Source of the DNA: Podarcis raffonei
Lineage: Eukaryota > Chordata > Lepidosauria > Squamata > Lacertidae
NCBI RefSeq assembly: GCF_027172205.1
Contig: NC_070603.1
Span: 38,636,501-38,700,500 of the forward strand
Reading direction: 5' to 3'
DNA: 64,000 bases
The translations under genes were made by a program, and so were the position numbers. Positions 11,213 to 23,700 of this stretch are shown in pieces (position 1 is the stretch's first letter; each line of letters opens with the position of its first letter). The notes under the pieces were generated by a model that was not told the origin of the DNA, made no database searches, and saw only the letters and a program-made list of their open reading frames with translations.

Positions 11213-12641
11213 ATACTCAAGTAGCACACCTGAGTTCAAGCCATTGCATGGAATAAGAGCAGCGCTGGATTTAGATGAAGAGGCCCTAGGCTATTCCACT
11301 TGTGAGGCCCCTCCACATCCCCCGCCCTCACAACTAGAAGAAAATGGAAGAGTGTTATAAACAAAATTGAGTGAAGCCAAGGATGATGACGGGTATTTAA
11401 AATTCTACAATTCACCTATACATAAATTCGGCACTGAATAAGAGGCATCAATTTATATAATTAGCCAAGGCATAATGCTTTTATCCTTTTATTTAGGGGA
11501 TTTCTAACATCAAGTACTGGAATCCAGAAATGCCTGGTGGTTCACTCCATTGTAATCATGTAGTATTCTAGCCCTTTCCAGAGAGAGAATAATGAGTCAA
11601 ACATAGGTAACAGTAAGGGGGGAATCTAAGCTACATTTCAAAACTTTAATAAAGCAAATTGTGTCATGATCCACAAATTACAAATTCATGGGGATAGCTA
11701 AGCAGGCAAGCGAGGAAAGTTGTTCAGGCTGCCATTGATCTTACTTGCCACAGGTCAACAGACAAGTCTAGCCCCTTACAGGGATGCTGTGCTAATTACT
11801 GCAGGAATGCAATGGAAGTGTTTTGGTTTCATTTGCATGCCTGAGATAAGCCAGCATTACTATCCTTGTATTCCAGTAGCCTCTCCTCATTTAACACTGT
11901 TGCTGTACAATTAGGAAACCAGTTAACCCATCATCTGTTCCCCCAGCATGCACTAAGGCTGAACAGAGAGTGCCTTGCACCCAACAAGGTTAATGACTGA
12001 GGTGAGTATTGAACCAGGGACTTATCATACCACTCACTAGTGTACTCTTGGCAGTAAACTTCAACAGCTTGGTCCAGATTATCTCAAGGAGCATCTTTCC
12101 TCCATAGCAGAGGGTGAAGTGGGCTGCTTCCGATAACACTTGATGGGGGAATAGATGAAGGCACTAATTGGCTTCTAAATGGTGCAGCAACAGTTTTAAA
12201 AGTGTTGTCTTGTAGCAAGTGAGGGCACTGGAATCCGTTTCAGGTAGTAAAGTGCCTTGGGCTGGCATTACTTTTCCATTTACACCCTCCTACCCATTAA
12301 GGTCTGCTGTCTTGAGACCAAAATTGTTCCTTTAAAGTAAACATTCATTGCCTTTAAAGCGGATGCTTCTTTCTGCAATCTGCATGCAATCTAGGAATGG
12401 CAGGGTTGGCTGGTGCTGCCTGGGCCCAACATCCTACAGGCCACAGCCACACATTGCTTACAGATGTATCTGTACAATGGAAACATTGGCATGTGATCAA
12501 CCAGACTGTTGTGCAGCATGCCATAAGGCAGCCAGAGAACACGTGAGTCCAAAGTGCACCTGCCTAGAAGTACCTATTGAGCAAAGGTTACATTTAACAA
12601 TACTCCCAGCCCGTTTAAGCAGGTGAACCAGGAGACATCAG

Positions 12642-12643
12642 GA

Positions 12644-12699
<56 letters not shown>
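12642..12699. repeat. (GAAA)n microsatellite
   Basis: About 14 uninterrupted copies of a GAAA tetranucleotide. Confidence 0.97.
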
Positions 12700-12700
<1 letters not shown>

Positions 12701-14054
12701 CACCAACAATAACTTGGAGAAAGTGATTCCGCCGCCGCCCCAGCATTTCCATAAATTAGATCACAACTACTCTAATGGCGAGCTTGATGCAAATATGAAC
12801 TTTATATAGCATCTCAGAAGGGCTTCTGCACATACAGCCGATTAGAACATAACAGGATTGTTATAATGTCATACAGGGTTTCACTAGCTCATCTAATAGC
12901 TCTACAATTATGCACAATGAACAAGCAATTCCATTTTAATTTCCCTAAGTGTTCCTATTGATGAGACAGGAAAAAGTAAACATTTCCATTTTTGATGTTT
13001 TATATCAGCCTCAACTTAGCCTCTCCATGTCAGAGCAGCTCAAGGTTGTTCAGAAGCTATTGATCTGGGGTTGCTATCCTAAGTCAACAACCCTTGTTTA
13101 CACTTGGAAATCCAGGACGTTATAGCTACTCTCCCTTGTCTAGCTCCTCTGCACTCCTTGGATGGTTGTGTTCTTGCAGAAAATTCCTCAATCCCTATAT
13201 AACTTTTTATAGGATACCTCAAGAGATATTCTACCTTCTAGGACTCCTTACTTTCAACTCACTTGAGCCTCTGATTAAATTCTTACCTATGTAATAAAGT
13301 ACAGCATGCTCTAGATGAAAAGGTTATCTCAGGGTCACTGGTCATATAACCAAAGGAAATGAAGTCCTGGAAGTCAAATAAAGAAATGCAAAACATCTCT
13401 GTGTATATGTGGGATGGCAAATGCCCATTAACACCTACTGATCACTTTGTGAATTTAAAACATGAAATCTCAAAACAGTAGTTCTCAATAGGTTTACTGA
13501 AAACGATGTTTTGACTCAATGCTATGAAGAACAAATGTGCACGCTTACATTTTATTTATTTATTTATTTAACAAAATTTATCTACCGCTTGTTTGTAAAA
13601 ATGAAACAAAATACCTCCAGTTTTCAAAAGTTGTATCATTACTGGCGAACAAAATCCAATGTCAAATTTTCAATCTGCTTTCCTATCAGTCTTATTTTAT
13701 GTTGTTTTGTTTTATTTTACTTTATTTTATCAAATACAGTACTCATGAACCCAGTTCCAAGGAACACAGAAGTTCCTCTGCCCAGTTGGTAAACAGCATT
13801 AAGCAAGGGCAAGATGACAATTAAATGATGGATAGGTGGATTCTTCTAATGGCATCAGCCTCCCTGGTTGCCATTCCTGCTTTGTGTTCATTGAATTTCA
13901 ACTACACATGTAAAGATGAGGATCAGAAGAACTTGGTTTAGACTGCTGTTTTACCACTTCTAAGTATGTTATTTGCATGTTTCAACTGTATTTTGATTCT
14001 TTGGAGGCTGCCTTGGCAACTTCTTAGGAGATAGGATAAGCCTATTGCAGAGGA

Positions 14055-14282
14055 TGAGGCTTTTAATGGTTACTAGCCAGGATGGCTATGTTCTATCACC
14101 GCTGTCAGAGGAAGCATCAGAATATCAGTTGCTGGAAACGCACTTGTGGGGAGAGTGCTATTATGCCCATATCCTTCATGTGGTCTTCCCATAGGCATCT
14201 GGTCAGCCACTGTGAGAACAGGATACTGGACTATGTGGGCTTTTGGCCTGGTCCAGCAGGACATTTATGTGTTCTTGTGATA
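14055..14282 (+). repeat. CR1-like LINE 3' fragment
   Basis: It has the same word order as 2725-2890: 'ggttactagccaggatggct', 'ttgctggaaacgcacttgtg', 'gccactgtgagaacaggata', 'ctggactatgtgggcttttg' and 'cctggtccagcaggac'. It is directly followed by a Sauria SINE on the opposite strand. Confidence 0.55.
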
Positions 14283-14283
14283 A

Positions 14284-14592
14284 AAAAGGTAAAGGGACCC
14301 CTGACCATTAGGTCCAGTCGTGGCCGACTCTGGAGTTGCGGCGCTCATCTCGCTTTATTGGCCGAGGGAGCCGGTGTACAGCTTCCGGGTCATGTGGCCA
14401 GCGTGACTAAGCCGCTTCTGGCGAACCAGAGCAGCGCACGGAAACGCTGTTTACCTTCCCACCGGAGTGGTACCTACGGTATTTATCTACTTGCACTTTG
14501 ATGTGCTTTCGAACTGCTAGGTTGGCAGGAGCAGGAATCGAGCAATGGGAGCTCACCCCGTCGCAGAGATTCGAACTGCCAACATTCTGATC
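14284..14592 (-). repeat. Sauria SINE copy
   Basis: A minus-strand copy whose BovB-like tail starts at 14284 ('aaaggtaaagggacccctga') and whose tRNA-derived head near 14560-14592 is truncated at its 5' end. The intervening blocks (cacatgacccggaagctgta, caagtagataaat) are well preserved, so it is younger than the copy at 3181. Confidence 0.88.
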
Positions 14593-15419
14593 TAAAATGT
14601 ATGCATGGGGGACATGCATATTTCCAAGTAATTTCTTCCACAATGTACACCTAGACCTGCATCAGATAAATGCCAATAAGAAATAATACCCTTAGAGAAA
14701 GGAGCCTTTCTAAAGAGCACAACAACTTTGAAGCTCAATGTTAGTCTAAAAGTTAAGGACGTTTGGGGTGGAGTGGGGGTACTCAGAATCATATCCTGGA
14801 TTGTCTCCAGAAGAAATTAAGAAACTCAAGCTTTCAGGCCTCTGGCATTGCCATAGGAACTGACTCCTAGTGGCAAGGTCCCTTTGTCCTCCCCAATAAA
14901 ATAGCCCTCCCCCCAAGTTGATGGGCATTGTCATTCAAATGGTGTGCATGTGCCACGTCTTGTGATCGATTATGTAGGGTGGGGCATGTCTGCCCCCTCC
15001 CCCAATATTTTTTCCAAGTTGGTACCTCTGGGCATTTGCTATTGGTTGGCAGCAGCAAGCAGAGAAAAAGACGGAGCATCACAAGCATATGAGAGATGGT
15101 AAAGCCATCTGGGCAAATTCCTTGAGCTCAGCAGACAGGAATATTCTGCACCTGAAGCATCCTTGGCGGCTGGCAGTCTAAAATAGATTAGATTGATTAA
15201 AAATAAAAAAAACACAGGAGAAGCCGACAGCAGAATGACAGAACGGAATTTAATGGGCGGGGGGGGGGGAGAGAGAGAGATCAAAGTCGGGCGTGAGACC
15301 CAGCTGCTGTTGTTGGCATCATACGGTAATCCTCGGATGGACCACCCTCCTGGCGTAGCCAGCTAGGGAGAAAAAATACCATAGCACGGTGCATGAGGAC
15401 ATATTGAAATTGCGCCTTT

Positions 15420-15860
15420 CTGCCGCACGGGGGCGTTGCCCCCCCTCCCGCGTTTCCACCCAAATGCTTGGGACTACGTGACAGCTCTCAAGTCTACAAT
15501 GAACGCTTGCAAACGGCGGGGGAGGAGGAGGGAGGACAAACAGGACTATCCCAAAAACAGGAGGAAAAAAGAAGAGCTCTCTGCACCTTACTTAGGACCC
15601 GTTCAGGACCCCGCGCTCGTGTCCTGGGCCGCTTCCCCGCTTCCTCTCTTGTCCTAGCCTCATGCACCAGCCTTTTGCCCTGGCGAGGTTCCCTTTCTCC
15701 TAGGGATGCCCTTTGTGACTTAAGTGAGTTTTGCAACAAGGTACGGTGCCTCTGCTTTTCTCTCCCTCTCCCCCCCTCCCCTCATTCCTTTGCATGGTGG
15801 TCGTCCTGCTGTTGCAGCGAAGCGTGGCTCCTGCTCATGTTTTAAGGGGTCCCCCCCCCG
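15420..15860 (+). promoter_or_regulatory. CpG-rich block, probable NARF promoter and first exon
   Basis: This is a locally GC- and CpG-rich region on the 5' side of NARF, in otherwise AT-rich DNA. Possible plus-strand donors are TTAA|GTGAGT near 15721 and AAG|GTACGG near 15740. NARF needs an upstream non-coding exon because a clean acceptor (ttttttctgtttcag) precedes its ATG-bearing exon at 17730. The region 15861-17729 holds no recognised gene. Confidence 0.45.
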
Positions 15861-17255
15861 GTTCTTCTGCATCTGCAGCCGCGAGAAGCAGTGCCTGTCT
15901 GCCAGTTGCTTAAGATGTTATAATTGCTGGTTTTTATGCGGAATTTGCCATGATGACGATAATGATAGTAATGATAAGGAGTAGATTGCTCTGAATTTGT
16001 GCCAGTCTCCATTAAGGAGGATCAGAACCCGGGACTCCCACAAACTGCCACACACGCAGCCAGTCTCGTTATGTAATCCCTGAGATCAACTGTTAACCAG
16101 GCTTGGCTATTCTTTTGAGGCAGATATTAAATGCTTAAACCGAAAAGGAGACCCCACAGAATGCAGGAGATCTGGTTTGATCATGGGAGGCAGAGGCCAG
16201 TTAAGCTGGGATCCAAAGCATGGTTTAACGGCTCTTTACTTGCAGGTAAACGTGTTTAGGGTTGGGCTGCTGAAGGCAGGGTTGCTTTGTCGTGCAGACA
16301 GACTGACGTGTCTTATGCATGCATGTGGGTAAACCCCGCTGGTTCCCATGAGGACATGTGGCATAAATAGCCCTCGTTATTAAGGGAACCAGGGCAGGTC
16401 GTTCTGCTCCATATTTCCGAACGTATGATGAGTTTGTGCACCAAATTATGTTTGCATTACGGATGGGTTTTCCCCAGAGGTATCCATTGCATCTACCGCT
16501 CAGTTGGTCCAGGTATCTCTTAACCTTGGCTATTGCTGGCCAGAGGTAAAAGAGACTTGGCCAGGGAACAGCAGATGATATTGGTTGTAGCAAACAGGCA
16601 GGTACCAGCAGCCCTGGTACCCTGGGAACGTTTATATTCCAGGGGGGCGGGTGTAATTCTTCACTTAGGTACCTCCCACGTGCTAAATAAATGCCGGCAA
16701 GCAATGAGTTGTCATAAATGACTCTTACCACCAACCAACGTTCCAAGATGATGGAGATTGCTGAACTGTACTAGATCTTCCCCCTTCGTAAGGTGGGGGG
16801 GATGTGAGATTCTGAAATTAAGGGCATCAGACATTTTCTGTGGCAGAAGGGATACCTGGGAATTGTAGCCATTGGTAGCATCAGCTCGAAACGCACATAA
16901 TAGAGAACCCTTTTAAAGGCAGAAGTGAAGGGCAATTGCTAGCCTGGTGCTCTGAGCCCTTGGGAGAGAAAGCAGCTGCTGTAAAAACATGTCAAACTGA
17001 GTGGCGGGCATTTAGTGAACTCCCAGAGACGTCTTCTTGATTTGCATTTTTCACATCCTACATTTCGAAAGGAAGCTGTGCTATCCATATGGGAGAGGAT
17101 TTGCCAAGTTCCTTATAGTCACTGAGCAAGGCAAAGTTGTATATATCTGAGGTGGTGCACACACACGCGTGCACACACACGCGTGCATCTTCCTGACTCA
17201 CCTGTGTCACCCTGTCTCATTCATGCAGTGCTCCTGCCACGATGTCTGAAAACCA

Positions 17256-17257
<2 letters not shown>

Positions 17258-17300
<43 letters not shown>
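17258..17300. repeat. (CT)n microsatellite
   Basis: About 20 CT dinucleotides, followed by an interrupted pyrimidine run to 17306. A short (CA/GCGTG)-type tract lies at 17158-17187. Confidence 0.95.
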
Positions 17301-17306
<6 letters not shown>

Positions 17307-17729
17307 AGCTCCAGAGAGACATATTATGGCTATCCAATTAAATATTTGTCTTGGTTTCATGGCAAGAGAAGCACGTTGTTGCCATTGTCTATATCATACA
17401 ATAAAAACATGCCACGCTGGAGCTAATCACTGATAGGACACGAAACATATTGCGTTGTGATCGCCTTTCTATGTCAGATAAGTTGACTGCAAGCACTTAG
17501 TGCCCTTTAATCAGTTCTGCAGTATTGAAGGATCAAAAACTTCCCCCTTTCAAAAGCGAAAGAGGTAGGGCTGTCAGCTGAGCAGTCAAGACGTCTCTCT
17601 TTCTCGGTTTCTCATTGGTTCCAGGAAGCCTTGTTCAAAAAGAAGTATTCTTTATAAGGGGGCTGGAAGGCAGTGTAAAGTAAAGGGCAACCACCATCTC
17701 GCTTCTTGTTGTGCTTTTTTCTGTTTCAG

Positions 17730-20700
17730 GCAGGTGAAAAGCAGAGGCATCTGCCTCCTCTTCTACATCTCTTGGATGCAAATATAAGAAAGCGATCCAG
17801 CAACATTTGGCGTGAGGCTCGGCTTAGCAGCATATAAACCACACACCAAAGAAAATCGACACAAAGAGACCTACAAATGAAGTGTGAAAATTGCACCAAA
17901 AAGGTGAGTCGGTCATTTCCTTATATAATTCTAAGGTTGCACATGTGCAGAGAAGTAGGTGCCCTTGAACTGTGAGTGACTTATTCCTGAGTAAACATGC
18001 CTAGTGCTGGGCTTTGCAGTTGTAATCCTGTGTACTCTTAACTTGGGGAAAGCCCCACAGAACCCAGTGAGACATATTTCCAAGTGTGCCGTCAAAGGAT
18101 TCCAGCAAGTTACACAGACTACTTGGATGTAAGGGTTTTGTTTTAGATTCCTCACCTTTTGCTTTATCTAAAAAGCAAAACCTTATTACTAGGCTGCAAT
18201 GAGGAGTGCTATCACATCACCTGTCCCAACACTCAAATAGATTAAGATTCCCTTCTAAATTAAGGCAGTCCTTCTACATACACAGGGAGTTGGGAAAGTC
18301 ACAGTATTTTGTTTTTTTTAAAGTATCAGTACTATTGAAAATACAGAAACAGGTATATATTGTTACAGTTGACATGTTCTAGTAAGAAATAGAGTCCATT
18401 TTTCAATCAAGTTGCTTGCCTCACAATTTCAGTGAAATACGTCAGTTAGTCTGTCCATTTCAGAATTTTAAGCAATCACCCTTTTATCTGCAAGAGAAAA
18501 GGTGTTTCCAGTGTCAGTCCTACACTATCTTAGCAGCCAGCCGTGCTGTATTATAACAAGTTTTGAACGGTATTTTAGGCTATTAAGTTACTTCTTTTGT
18601 GGCCATTTTGCTGATTCTTTCCAAATCACCTTCTTAGTTACTTTATTATCAGTTAGCTTTGACAGGGCTGAGTGCTCAGATTCCTAGATATACACTTATG
18701 TGCTGGCTTTGCATTTTGTGCCTTTGCATTTTGCCCCGGGGCCTCTCGAGAACCAAACTTGCTCACAAACAGTACCTCTGTGTATGTATGGCTTAACTTT
18801 GAGAATATGTACTGTGCACACAGGAGCTCGATAGGGCAGCCTACTTTGCACCACCTTCCCCATCTTGTCAAGCCACCTAAGGAGGACAAATACCTCTTTT
18901 CAGAAAGCTATGCCTTAAGTGTTTAGAGTGTTTTTATCACCCAGGAATAATAACTTGTACTTTGCAGAGGGGGTAACTATATTGGTTTGTTGCAGCAAAA
19001 CAAACAAAAAGGCACATTAAAGATTTGCATTTATTATGGACTGGAGAAGATTGTCATAATAATAATTTTGCTGGCTTAAAGTACGCCAAGAGTCTTTTCT
19101 CTTTCAACACAGAATTTGTTACTATTATTATTCAGGACTGTCAACCATGAATGTCTGAGTTCTCTGCTTCTCTGTTTTCACTCATTTCCACTTTAACTTC
19201 CAGACTTCTAACTAGACTGGTCTCTTTTCCTCTGTCTTTTCTTCCTTCCCTTCCCCGCCCCCACTTGACACCCTCTCTGTTGAGATTAGGGGCACAGGCT
19301 TATCTTTTTTTCTTTTCTTTTTTACTTATGTAAAGCATCCTAAATAACCACAACAATAATCAGACATGTCAACTTCTGCCTGTCATTTGGTCTGTTATAA
19401 GCATACAGTGGAACCTCAGTTGTCAAATGTAATCCATTCCGGAAGACCGTTTGACTTCTGAAATGTTTGACAACCCAGGCGCAAAGGGAGAATGTCAATT
19501 TCAATTGTGAAAGATCAAAAAAATGCCGCAGAAGCCGTTCAACTTCCGAGGCGCGTTCAAAAAGAAAGCAGTTACTTCCAGGTTTTTGGCATTCAAAAAC
19601 CAAAACATTTGGCTTCTGAGACACTCGAAAACCAAGGTTCCGCTGTACTGGGAAAATGTAGCTCCCACAAAATGAGGGTAGGCGTAGAAATGTTCCATCC
19701 CATCTTGTTCTGGGCAGCTGCTTTGATCAGTGATTTTGTTTGTTCGTTCCCAACTAAAGTCTATGATTTGTTTCAGGAATGTAGTAATAAACAGAGGAAT
19801 GAAGACCGGCAAAATACACCAGCTGATGTTCTCAACTCAAATGATGAAAATGAAGAGGTAACACTTTTGGTTTAATTTCTAGCAATATACCGTATTTTTC
19901 GCTCTATAAGATGCACTTTTCCCCTCCTAAAAAGTAAGGGGAAATGTGTGTGCGACTTATGGAGCGGATGCAGGCGAGAGGCTCTGCTCAGCACTCCCTT
20001 TAAAGAGCCGCGTGGACTGTGGGTGTGGCTCTTGGGGGAGTGGTTGTGCGGCTCTTGCCTTGGGGAAAAGCCCCCAAGGGCCGCAACACACTCCGCACGC
20101 TCTTTAAAGGGAGCGCGGCTCTTGGGGGAGCCTTAGCCACACGCAGCCTCTCCTGGGCAAGGGGTGAAGGCTCCCCTTGCCCAGGAGAGGCTGCACGCAG
20201 CCAAGCAAGAAGCCAGGACAGCCAGCAGGATTGCTGCATCTTATAGAGCGAAAAATACGGTAATCTATATGTACATGTCTATTCAGAAGTGAGCACCCTT
20301 GGGTCCAATGGGCCTCACTCTCAGGTGTGTGAGGATAGGATTACATCCAATATCACGTTGTTCCCAATCCTCTTAAACTTAGCCGTGATGAGCTTTTGTT
20401 GTCTTGGAGCCATTGTGGGTCCCCCCTCTTTCCTTGCACACTACTGGTTTCTGGAAAACATTGTGGTTTTTGGGTTAGATTGTGTGTTTATTAGAGTGCT
20501 TTACACAGTTGAAATGTTGCAACTGTTAACATCCCAATGATAAGATAATCAAAGGCAAATGCACATTCCAAAATGTTTAGAGGATTTACGATTAAGGTTC
20601 CACATTTTGAGTTCCCTGAATAACACTTATGCTAGTTTGGGTTGATGGGAGTTGTAGTGCAAAACATCTGGATGGCACCAGGTTGGCAAAGGCTCACCTA

Positions 20701-23700
20701 AACCATCTAAGATGTCATTTCCTCAGCTCCTCACACTAAATTCATTTGGAGAGCTTCACTGACAACAGTACTTGCCACTTTAAAAAAAATTAATAATCAT
20801 TGAAACATTTCTCTATGTACAAAACAATCTGTTACACAAAGGAGGAGCTGCCATTCTTATCATCACAGGGTTACAAACTATCCTTAATGCCAGAGGTGCC
20901 TCACTTCTGTATTCTTGAGGGCCAGCCGAACCCCAGGCATTTGTCTAGGGGCTAGGAGTGTATTTTGCTGAGCAACTTGCCCCCGTCCCCATCTCCCAAA
21001 GTAGTCAAGCTCAGTATCTGCCACTTAGCTGTAAGGGCTTCACAGGTGTAGAGAAATCTGTACTTGGGCATATAATGGTATTACTGACAAATACAAGAGC
21101 TATATAAAAATGCTAAGTATGGCTGCCTTGTATCTCTTGAAAATAGTATTATTTTACTTACGGATAATATGCTTGAGTGCCAGTGTGATGTGGAGATTGA
21201 AACCCCCCACTTAGCCACAAAGCTTACTAAGTTATTTTGGACTGATCACTGTGTCTAGGCCTAACCTACCTCACAGGGTTGTTGTGAAGGTTAAAGAGAA
21301 GAAAGAAACACAAATACTTGAATTACAGTGCAGGGCAGGGCAGAGGGGGCTCTGCCTTCTTCCTTTTTGTCACGGCCCCATAGCAACTATTTTCACAAAA
21401 GTTATGCAGAAGCCATGACTGATGGTGAGGACAGGAGTGTCAAGAAGAGGGGCTGCTTATGGATTTTATTATGGGCTCCTTTACCTTTTCTACCACAATT
21501 CAAGCATCACCCTCTAAGCTCCTACATATGTTGCCAAAGCCTTCCTTACCATTTTGAGAATAATTCAGCTAGCTCCGTCTTTGACTTGCTGCTGTTTTTC
21601 CTTTTCAGAAAAGTGAATTCCATAAGTTGGCTAACGCGAAAATATTCCTTAGCGATTGCTTAGCTTGTGACAACTGCATAACATCCGATGAAGCAGTCCG
21701 AGTGTTCCAGCAGAATCAGAAAGAGCTCTTCCATGTACTGAACCTCAATAAGGTAAAAGGAATGGTGCTTGCAGGTACATGTGTACAAAGAAAACATGCT
21801 ATCTTAACATGGAAGATTGAAACAATTTCTTGTTCCCATGAATCCCCCCTTCCTGTTCCCAAGTTCTCTTGCTCCATGTCTTCTGCCTTTATTTCGAGAC
21901 ATTTTAATCATCTGGGTTCTTTATTCCCAACTTTAAAGCTCTTCTCATGTCTTCTCTACTTAACAGCCTCTCCTTTTACCTATTTACGAAACATCTCCTG
22001 CCTGTCTTCTCCTGTTTTAGTCCCCCCCCCCCAAAAAAAAGTGTTGTTCCCAACTAGATCACCGACTTCCTTTTTAAGCCTTAGAAATAGTATAATCCCT
22101 TCATTTCCCCAGGCACACGGTCTGGGTGGCATTTTTCATTCTCTCCTTTTTCCTACCACAGATCCAGTTTGTTGCTCAGTCTCATTGACATCCATTTTTT
22201 AACCATCCCAACATCCACCTTTTTATCTGACTACTACAGTTCTTGTGAATTCTCTATTTCTCATCTGGATTACTAGGACATTATTGGGATTATTGGTCTC
22301 AACCGTCTCTGATCTAAAGTCTTTGGCTTCGATCATAAGTTCTGATGCCTTTCTGGTTTTTATTGTTCACTTCCTTCTCCTTTCTTCAGGTCTTGGCACT
22401 GATTCCCTCTCTCTTCTGGCATTCACTTGCAGATAACTTCATATCCAGATATTTTCATTAACTGCGCCACCCAGTGCTTTTTTCCTAGAGAAAGCGGTGC
22501 CAGAACTCACCATGAACACCTTCTTCATTTTCTTAGAATGGCAATAGCGTCCACCTGAGAGGTGCCGGACCTGAGTTCCTGTGAGTTTTAGCTGAAAAAA
22601 ATGTCCTGGCTCTGCCTTACCTATCCTCTTTCTTTCTCTGCACCTTATTATCCTCTTCATTCGTCTGGCAATCTTCTTCTGAAACTGAATGGACAGTATT
22701 CTGTGCCCTTCTTGTGTTAGTGCAAGGACTTTGGGCTGCATAGTGGAACTTGTCCTCCCTCTCCTTGCCCTGTCCCCCCCCGCCCCCCGCTACATCCCCT
22801 ACATCTGTTCTAGATGTTCCCTCAACCCTTTGAAGCAGATTTGGTGAGGGTGCATGCAGGAAGAGGAGGGGGAAGTAGAAATTGATTACAGAACAAGTGT
22901 ATTAGATATTGCCCAATATTCACCACCTCCTCCGCTCCTTGCATTTTTGCTTTGACTGCTCTTTAACTTTGGTACTTGTTCCTTTCTGACATCCAGACAG
23001 CTCTCCCTTGGTTATCATTTTTAAAAGGCCTCTTCTCCTTCTCCATCTTCTCTGCTTGATCTTCTTTTTCTCCTTTTCTCCCCATGATCTCCTATTGTTT
23101 CTTATCCTTAAATGAAAGTCTGTGGCAGGGATTGCTTCATACCTTAGGCTTTGTAGATGTACTCTTCAGATACTCTAAGTGTATACCTAAAAATAACAAA
23201 TGTGTATACTTGGAAATATATGAACTATGCAAACACAACCAACACATTTTGCAGGCGCAGGTATCATACAGGTGCAGTATTGACTGTGCCTTTCAATTAA
23301 ATGTACCCAAAAAGTGCTATCATTTTAAAAATGATAATAATAATGAAGAATTAAATGCCCTATATATTTTGAGCAGACCGCAAACTTCAAGAGTTTTTCT
23401 TATTCAGTTAAGACATGTGACAGATCCTTCCCTTTATTAAAAGATCTGTTCTATGTAAGAGGGCAGCAATTTTTTAAAAGATTCCTGAGACAGCACTTGT
23501 GACTTCTGTTCTCTGGCTGGTATTCTTTCCTGCTGCAGCAATAGTCCTCTTTATTTTAGTGTGATTTCATTTCCTAACAAGTTGTCTAGCTGTTTGCCTT
23601 TAGCTCTCTTAAGGTCAGAAGACAGAGGGCGCTCCCAGACAGGTGTTTATTATGGGATTAGTGCTGCTCGTGCGTGCAAGGTTTTCGCAGCATCCACATG

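Larger units (their letters stand above)
11213..15380. other. CYBC1-NARF intergenic stretch
   Basis: No gene found. It contains a tetranucleotide tract, a CR1-like fragment and a Sauria SINE (listed separately), a (ttta)n tract near 13550-13570 and a poly-G tract near 15257-15268. The remainder looks like ordinary AT-rich unique or old-repeat sequence. Confidence 0.5.

Noticed and set aside
16225-16746. Minus-strand open frame of 173 codons between the CYBC1 and NARF promoters
   Set aside because: No recognisable domain, no conserved motif and no splice or promoter context. The composition looks like non-coding DNA. I could not tie it to any known gene or element.
21627-22202. Plus-strand frame of 191 codons
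   Set aside because: Its first part is NARF exon 21609-21752 read through the splice donor. The rest is intron.
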